Below the pieces are notes generated by a model. That model was not told the DNA's origin, did no database searches, and saw only the letters and a program-made list of their open reading frames with translations. The position numbers and the translations under genes are program-made. From assembly GCA_036307825.1 (NCBI GenBank), contig JAXJWW010000039.1:1-27056 (forward strand): a stretch of DNA of 27,056 nt, read 5' to 3'. Source of the stretch: RGIG9060 sp036307825. GTDB lineage: Bacteria > Spirochaetota > Spirochaetia > Treponematales > Treponemataceae. Positions 22,210 to 27,056 of the stretch are shown here, in pieces. Positions within the stretch are counted from its first letter, which is position 1; each line of letters starts with the position of its first letter.

Positions 22210-22252
22210 AAAATAACGATTACTCGTTTAATTTCAATTAATGATTAGATGC

Positions 22253-23074
22253 TTATTGAGCACCGTCTGCCCAATTGATTACACAGTAACCTTCAGCAGG
22301 TTTTTCAATTTTAAACCATCTATCTGCACCGTCACCAGTTTTCAATTTAAGGTTTGTATCACCTACTTTTTCATCCACAGCCCAACCATCAATTGCAAAG
22401 TCGTTAGAAATGTACATAACACCAGCACCGTCAATTACATCAACAGTAATAGCACTAGTTCCTTTTACATAGTCTTTACCAGCCCATGTACCTACAGCTC
22501 CACCCCATGAAATACTTGATTCCCATGTTTTTTCACCATCTGAAGAAAGTCCTTCAACTTTTACTGCGAAACAGTCCATTGGAAGTGCAAGAGGAGGCCA
22601 TACTAAAACAGCTTCTTCTTCTTCTTCTTCAGCTGCTGGAGGTGTAACAGCATCACCTGTTATTTTAACCTTAATTGATGTTGATTGAGGTGTAGCTAAT
22701 ACAGTATATTTATTATCTTTAACAAGACCTGTGATTTTTGGATTAGCGAATCCTGAGTCACCTGCAAAAAACTCAACTTCATCACCTATAATCATTACAG
22801 GACATTCGTTATTAGCATTAAATGGATATGCTGTTGCCCAGTCAGCTGTAGCAATTTTGAACTCAACTTCAGATCCATTTGCTGTAAATTCTGCTTTCCA
22901 AGTTCCATCTGATTGTTTTACTAGAGGAACACCGTCTCCAAATCCATCAAATGAACCTTTAAAGTATAATCCAGAAAGATCAAGTTGTGGTGGTAAATCA
23001 CTATTTACTGTTGGACATCCCATGAAAGAGAATGCCATAACTGCAACTAATAAAGTATAAATAATTTTTTTCAT
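22253..23074 (-). CDS. putative glucan-binding lipoprotein, cassette B (SusE/F-like domain)
   Basis: A 273-residue lipoprotein with signal peptide and lipobox Phe-Met-Gly-Cys (Cys20). Residues 36-90 (Leu-Tyr-Phe-Lys-Gly-Ser-Phe-Asp-Gly-Phe, then Gly-Thr-Trp-Lys-Ala-Glu-Phe) look like the SusE/F-type or E-set carbohydrate-binding fold. A Glu-run linker (six Glu, around residues 150-156) leads to a second beta domain with several exposed Trp. The gene follows the cassette B barrel by 18 bases. That junction is nearly the same as in cassette A (same stop, GGTAAGGAG, and Met-Lys-Lys-Ile-Ile), but the mature proteins are unrelated. The starch- or glycogen-binding role is inferred from fold and context. 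Confidence 0.8.
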   Translation of the reverse strand: MKKIIYTLLVAVMAFSFMGCPTVNSDLPPQLDLSGLYFKGSFDGFGDGVPLVKQSDGTWKAEFTANGSEVEFKIATADWATAYPFNANNECPVMIIGDEVEFFAGDSGFANPKITGLVKDNKYTVLATPQSTSIKVKITGDAVTPPAAEEEEEEAVLVWPPLALPMDCFAVKVEGLSSDGEKTWESSISWGGAVGTWAGKDYVKGTSAITVDVIDGAGVMYISNDFAIDGWAVDEKVGDTNLKLKTGDGADRWFKIEKPAEGYCVINWADGAQ

Positions 23075-23092
23075 TTTCTACTTCTCCTTACC

Positions 23093-25135
23093 TTAGATAT
23101 CCCAGCGGAGAGCTACACGGAATGCACCAAATCCTGCGTAGTTTGCTACACCTGAATCAAGTACATAACCATCTAAGTTCAAGTTATCTTGTCCGTCACC
23201 AAATCCTTTGTATGGATCCATGTTCCAAACAAATTGTGTGTAAAGAACTGGTTTTTGAGGAACATTAGTAAGTTTCATATTTGCACCTATGAAGAATCCT
23301 AATTCTTTTCCTTCATATGTTTTTGAAACTTCACCTTTGTCATTAGCTTTTGCAGCTCTATATCCCATACCTGCTTGTGCATTGATACCTGCTGGTAAAC
23401 CTAATTCAAAGATACCAGTGATAAAATCTGCATCAGTATCTGCTGGATCATATCCAAGAACTAAAGCAAGTCCGTTCATAACAAGAGGAGTAGAAACTTT
23501 AAGTCCGATATCTCCAATTGAGAAAACATCTTTTACTTCTTTATTGTCTTTGTCTTTTCCTGTTCCAGCTGTTAAGAATTTTGCGTTTGCATAAGCATCA
23601 AATTTAACTACATCAAAATCGTATCCACCGAAAACTTTTCCACCAATTTCCATTTGTTTGTCATTAGCAAAGAAAAGTTTAGATTCTTTATTCAAAGTAG
23701 CTACCATGTATGGTTCGATTCCAACATTTCCGTAATTCAATTTGTAGTTAACATTTAACCAAGCTTTCATTGTGTTAAGATCACCAAGTTGGTCTGAAAC
23801 GTTAGTATGGTTATCAGCACCTTCTTCTACATACATCATACCAGCTTGAGTACCACGAACTCTAAAAGCAAGTGTTCCATCAACATAGTCGTCTGAATAT
23901 ACGATTTGTGTATTAACAGCAACATTGTCAATAAAGTCAGCTGCTGGATCAACAGGTCCTACACCACTTGTAGGAACATATTTAGATTTGAAGATTTTGT
24001 TGTTATTAACTGATAAATCTCCGTCTCCATACATATTAAGAAGACCGTTAACTTTAGCTGTTACAGGACCAAATTTTCCTTGGTAACCTAAAATTAAGTC
24101 TGTTTCATAAATGTGTCCAAATACTGAATCGAATGTTTTTCCATAAGCACCGTTATATTGGAAGTCAATGTATTGACCAGCAACTTCTGCAGATGCCCAT
24201 GCATACATACCATATTGTCCACCAGCTCTATCAGCAGCTTTGTTAGGAGCTACAGCAGCTTTAATTTTAACTCCCAATAAGTCATTCAACATTTCTGTTG
24301 TACTATTGTTTGTTGCAAATTGTGAAAATCCACCAACTTGGTTATATCCAGCTTCCCATTCTTGGTCTACAGTTGTCCATGATACGTTTGAGTGTGATGG
24401 AAGTTTTGCATATTTGTAACCTGTTGTATATGTAAACCAATCGTTTTCAAATCCAGCTTTGAAGTGTCCAAGATATGTTGCACCAGCATTTTGACCACCA
24501 AAATAGTAAACTGGGTCAAAAATTGTGTCTACGAGAAGGTTTGTTAATCCATCTTTCCATTCTCTAGCAGTATCTTGTTTTACACCTTTCTTAAAAGCAC
24601 CTTCTTGATACAAGTTGTTGAAACCATCTTGTTCTGCAACTGCAACTTCGATGTAGATAGGCATGTTAGGTACTGCTTTTCCTGATGCTTTCCAATATGA
24701 TTTTAAGTTAATACCTGCAGAATCTAAACCTTTATCATCTGTTTGTACTCCTTTATCATTTTTTGCATCAACTGTATCAAATTTTGTTTGGAATCCGAGC
24801 ATTGACCATGTTTGGAATTTAAGTCCTGAGTCTCCGCCACCTGCTGATGCTAACAATGCAGCTGCACCTGCTGCATCTCCTGATGCTGCAAGTTCTTTTG
24901 CTTTTTGTTTTGCAAGTACTTTTGATACTTCGATAAGACCGTTGTTTCCACCGAATCCGTCATCAATTTTGTCTGGAGATTTGAAGTCATAGATATATGT
25001 TCCTTTGTACCAGAACTTATATTTTAGAACTCCGTCCATTGTTGATTTTACAGATACTTCCCATTTTCCATCAGCATTTTTTGCCATTGGAACACCTGGT
25101 TCTACCCAGCCTACGAAGTCTCCGATTACAGCCAT
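23093..25135 (-). CDS. 5'-truncated CBM48 plus outer-membrane barrel protein, cassette B
   Basis: The counterpart of cassette A on the opposite strand, 680 residues from its first in-frame ATG. The frame is open further upstream (Asn-Gly-Thr-Asn-Val-Glu-Val-Val-Phe) but hits TAA at about 25196 without a start codon, signal peptide or ribosome binding site. Its CBM48 region (1-75) is almost identical to cassette A. The barrel region (about 107-680) is clearly different in sequence, then both end alike (Asn-Met-Asp-Pro-Tyr-Lys-Gly-Phe-Gly-Asp-Gly-Gln; Arg-Trp-Asp-Ile). A TATAAA lies seven bases upstream of the boundary, with TTTACA 18 bases further, so transcription is possible but export is not. 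It is probably a silent cassette or pseudogene. Confidence 0.75.
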   Translation of the reverse strand: MAVIGDFVGWVEPGVPMAKNADGKWEVSVKSTMDGVLKYKFWYKGTYIYDFKSPDKIDDGFGGNNGLIEVSKVLAKQKAKELAASGDAAGAAALLASAGGGDSGLKFQTWSMLGFQTKFDTVDAKNDKGVQTDDKGLDSAGINLKSYWKASGKAVPNMPIYIEVAVAEQDGFNNLYQEGAFKKGVKQDTAREWKDGLTNLLVDTIFDPVYYFGGQNAGATYLGHFKAGFENDWFTYTTGYKYAKLPSHSNVSWTTVDQEWEAGYNQVGGFSQFATNNSTTEMLNDLLGVKIKAAVAPNKAADRAGGQYGMYAWASAEVAGQYIDFQYNGAYGKTFDSVFGHIYETDLILGYQGKFGPVTAKVNGLLNMYGDGDLSVNNNKIFKSKYVPTSGVGPVDPAADFIDNVAVNTQIVYSDDYVDGTLAFRVRGTQAGMMYVEEGADNHTNVSDQLGDLNTMKAWLNVNYKLNYGNVGIEPYMVATLNKESKLFFANDKQMEIGGKVFGGYDFDVVKFDAYANAKFLTAGTGKDKDNKEVKDVFSIGDIGLKVSTPLVMNGLALVLGYDPADTDADFITGIFELGLPAGINAQAGMGYRAAKANDKGEVSKTYEGKELGFFIGANMKLTNVPQKPVLYTQFVWNMDPYKGFGDGQDNLNLDGYVLDSGVANYAGFGAFRVALRWDI

Positions 25136-25188
25136 TTCTGTAGCTGCGTCGTCTTTAAATGTAAAGACAACTTCTACATTTGTGCCAT
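24901..25188 (-). repeat. 288-base inverted repeat, right arm (cassette B 5' end)
   Basis: The reverse complement of 17826-18113. Its outer end at 25188 matches the outer end of the left arm to the base, just before ATGGCAC in gene sense. The short inverted repeat near the boundary is perfect here (AAATGTA and TACATTT in gene sense, 25157-25181, 11-base spacer). Confidence 0.9.
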
Positions 25189-25363
25189 TTGCATTTTATA
25201 TTTGTAGAAAATACAGCTTGTAAATAAAGAAAAAATGTTTTCAAGGTAAAGTTTGTAGTGTTTTTGTTGTACTTATAAATAATTTGATTAAATTAGTTCT
25301 TTTCGTGGCGTATTTGTAGGAATTTTTCGGAAATGTGATTAAAAAAAACTTTATGGTTTTATA

Positions 25364-25403
25364 TTGACAATAAACCAAAATATAATATTATTATAGTAAT
25401 AAT
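25364..25403 (+). promoter_or_regulatory. abiE promoter with palindromic operator candidate
   Basis: A consensus TTGACA at 25364-25369 and TATTAT at 25386-25391 are 16 bases apart. ATTATTA at 25387-25393 and TAATAAT at 25397-25403 form a perfect inverted repeat over the -10 box. A second imperfect palindrome (TATTG-A-CAATA) covers the -35 box. AbiEi antitoxins repress their own promoter through inverted repeats, so these are good operator candidates. Confidence 0.55.
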
Positions 25404-25430
25404 CTACATTTTTATTATATAGGTTTTTTT

Positions 25431-26057
25431 ATGTTTTATGAATTTTTGAAAGAAAACTACAAGGAAAATGAACCAATTTTTATCTCAGAACTCAAATATA
25501 AAAATATGAATATGAATGCAATTAGACAACAAATATTATATCTTACAACTAAAAATTTATTGGTTCGTTATGATACTGGGATTTATTATATTCCAGGAAA
25601 TTCAATTTTTAAAACTTCTAAAATTTTAAATCAAAACAAAATCATTGAAAAAAAATACATATCAAGTAATGATGAAATTTTAGGATATCTTTCGGGGTTG
25701 AATTTTGCAAATAAAATAGGAATTACTACTCAAGTTCCAAATTTGTATGAAGTTGTTTCAAATAAAGCAACATGTGATTATCGGGAATTAAAAATTGCTT
25801 CAACTAAAATTATTCTCAGAAAACCTCGAACAACAATTACAAAAGAAAACTATCTTGAGTTGCAATTTTTAGATATGATTAAAGAAATTGATAATTTGTC
25901 AATTCTAGATAATGCGGAAAATAAAAAAATCGTTTTAAATTATATGAAATTCGCAAATATCTCCTTTGAAAAGCTTCAAAAACTACTTGAATTTTATCCA
26001 GATAAGATTTATAAAAATTTATATCAAGTTGGAGTCTTAAATGGAATTTCTGCATAA
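25431..26057 (+). CDS. AbiEi-like antitoxin / transcriptional regulator
   Basis: A 208-residue protein with an N-terminal winged-helix region (about 1-60; Asn-Ala-Ile-Arg-Gln-Gln-Ile, then Leu-Leu-Val-Arg-Tyr-Asp-Thr-Gly-Ile-Tyr-Tyr-Ile-Pro) and a C-terminal domain of the AbiEi type (Gly-Tyr-Leu-Ser-Gly-Leu, Arg-Lys-Pro-Arg-Thr). In known pairs this protein represses its own operon and neutralises the toxin without directly binding it (type IV). It lies directly before, and overlaps by 17 bases, a nucleotidyltransferase toxin gene, which supports the call. The ribosome binding site is weak. The operator-like palindromes upstream fit autoregulation. Sequence similarity to the best-studied AbiEi is modest, so the family call rests partly on the partner gene. 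Confidence 0.78.
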   Translation: MFYEFLKENYKENEPIFISELKYKNMNMNAIRQQILYLTTKNLLVRYDTGIYYIPGNSIFKTSKILNQNKIIEKKYISSNDEILGYLSGLNFANKIGITTQVPNLYEVVSNKATCDYRELKIASTKIILRKPRTTITKENYLELQFLDMIKEIDNLSILDNAENKKIVLNYMKFANISFEKLQKLLEFYPDKIYKNLYQVGVLNGISA

Positions 26058-26946
26058 AAACAAAGAATTATTTTTACAAGCCATAAATATTGTTTCTAAC
26101 ACAGAAAATATCCTTCCTGAAATTGTTGAAAAAGATTATTATGTTACATTGATATTAAAATTTCTTTCAGAAAAAATTCCATTTATTGTTTTTAAAGGTG
26201 GAACTTCACTTTCAAAATGTCATAACATCATTAAAAGATTTTCGGAAGATATTGATATTGCAATCGATACGGAAATTTCAAAAAGTCAAAAGAAAAATAT
26301 AAAGCAATCGATTATTGAAGTTGCAAATTTTTTAGAATTAGAAATTACCAATATTGATGAAACAAGAAGTAGAAATAATTACAACAAATATATTTTTGCG
26401 TATAAATCTGTTTTAGAAAGTGAAAATACATTTTTGAAATCCGGAGTTATTTTAGAAACTTCGTACATTACAATTTCTTTTCCAACTGAAAAAAAAGAAG
26501 TTTCAAGTTTTATCGGGAATATGATGAAAACTGAATCTCCTGATTTTATCGAAACATTTGGATTATCAGATTTTACAATGAAAACTCAATGTATCGAAAG
26601 GACTTTCATTGATAAAGTATTTGCCCTTTGCGATTATTATTTGCAAAATAAAATTTCAAGTCATTCACGCCACATTTACGATATTTACAAAATACTTCCA
26701 AAAATTAATTTTGATGAAAATTTTTATAAATTGATTTTTGATGTAAGAGAAGTTAGAAAAATTTCGCCAATTTGTGTTAGCAGTGATGAAAAATATAAAA
26801 TTTCAGAATTGCTAAAAGAAATTATCAACAATGAAATTTACAAAAAAGATTATCAAAATATCACAGAAAAAATTCTTGAAGAACAAATCGATTACGAAAC
26901 TTCAATTTCTGCCCTAAAGAAAATTATTGAAAAAGACATTTTTTAA
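26041..26946 (+). CDS. AbiEii-like nucleotidyltransferase toxin
   Basis: A 301-residue member of the AbiEii/AbiGii toxin family. The nucleotidyltransferase core is clear: Phe-Lys-Gly-Gly-Thr-Ser-Leu-Ser-Lys at 51-59, then Arg-Phe-Ser-Glu-Asp-Ile-Asp-Ile with metal-binding Asp70 and Asp72. Later motifs are Asp-Lys-Val-Phe-Ala-Leu and Arg-His-Ile-Tyr-Asp-Ile. Related toxins (such as MenT-type enzymes) add nucleotides to tRNA and stop growth; family members protect against phage by abortive infection. GGAG at 26031-26034, inside the antitoxin gene, lies six bases before the ATG, so translation is coupled to AbiEi. The 110 bases after the gene hold only a weak hairpin near 27005-27030. Confidence 0.88.
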   Translation: MEFLHKNKELFLQAINIVSNTENILPEIVEKDYYVTLILKFLSEKIPFIVFKGGTSLSKCHNIIKRFSEDIDIAIDTEISKSQKKNIKQSIIEVANFLELEITNIDETRSRNNYNKYIFAYKSVLESENTFLKSGVILETSYITISFPTEKKEVSSFIGNMMKTESPDFIETFGLSDFTMKTQCIERTFIDKVFALCDYYLQNKISSHSRHIYDIYKILPKINFDENFYKLIFDVREVRKISPICVSSDEKYKISELLKEIINNEIYKKDYQNITEKILEEQIDYETSISALKKIIEKDIF

Positions 26947-27056
26947 GATATGTCCAAGTCAAAAAGTTGATTTGATAAAGGCAACTGAAGGCAAGTTGTA
27001 AAATTATTCTATTTGTCAAATAAAAGAATAAAACAATTTTCTAAATGTATATATAT

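Larger units (their letters stand above)
16479..26946. mobile_element. candidate genomic island of surface-protein cassettes
   Basis: The region is bounded on the left by a tyrosine recombinase gene with flanking direct repeats and on the right by an AbiE toxin-antitoxin pair. Between them are two inverted, 5'-truncated outer-membrane modules and an Rpn-type nuclease gene. The recombinase, nuclease and AbiE genes look more AT-rich than the cassettes. The outer limits are not proven: no tRNA or clear attL/attR pair was seen, and the right end may lie beyond the window. Confidence 0.35.

Noticed and set aside
22612..22630. GAA repeat in the cassette B lipoprotein as a phase-variation switch
   Set aside because: The unit is three bases and encodes a Glu-rich linker, so length changes keep the frame and would not switch the gene off.
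1..27056. CRISPR array, tRNA or rRNA genes
   Set aside because: No regularly spaced direct repeats with spacers and no cloverleaf or rRNA sequence were seen, including next to the recombinase gene where a tRNA attachment site might be expected.

Overview
The window looks like chromosome from a low-GC spirochaete, most likely a gut- or rumen-type Treponema. The evidence is the very AT-rich intergenic DNA, an EF-G of the spirochaetal/mitochondrial EF-G1 type, an IMP dehydrogenase of the Tritrichomonas-like class, several short lipoproteins, and outer-membrane barrels carrying glycogen-binding domains. No rRNA, tRNA or CRISPR array was seen.

Positions 1-13,550 are mostly core genes. They are a small lipoprotein; guaB; a leftward operon of short-chain dehydrogenase, radical SAM/SPASM protein, PaaK-like CoA ligase and ACT-domain protein; fusA; a RecA/KaiC-like ATPase; malQ; an EamA-type transporter; and a frameshifted cation-efflux gene. 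Most units end in clear hairpin terminators. malQ and the dehydrogenase gene have an extended -10 box so close to the start codon that their mRNAs should be nearly leaderless.

Positions 13,566-25,200 deal with alpha-glucans and contain the most unusual structure. A secreted pullulanase lipoprotein (pulA) is followed by a complete tyrosine recombinase gene. Next come two modules in inverted orientation. Each encodes a CBM48 plus outer-membrane-barrel protein followed by a starch-binding-type lipoprotein. Both barrel genes lack a start codon, a signal peptide and the beginning of the CBM48 domain. In both, homology starts at the same nucleotide (17,826 on the left, 25,188 on the right), forming 288-base inverted repeats with about ten mismatches. 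Downstream the barrels diverge, then converge again at the C-terminus and at the junction with the lipoprotein gene. The two lipoproteins carry different putative starch-binding folds. A small unknown gene and an Rpn-type nuclease gene lie between the modules. I read this as a candidate set of silent surface-protein cassettes that are recombined behind a promoter and signal peptide located elsewhere. This is inference; 5'-truncated duplicates are the main alternative.

Positions 25,364-26,946 hold an AbiEi/AbiEii type IV toxin-antitoxin pair with overlapping genes and a palindromic operator candidate. With the recombinase on the other side, it gives the cassette region the look of a genomic island.

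Functionally, PulA would debranch glucans outside the cell, the cassette proteins would bind or admit them at the outer membrane, and MalQ would process the maltodextrins in the cytoplasm.
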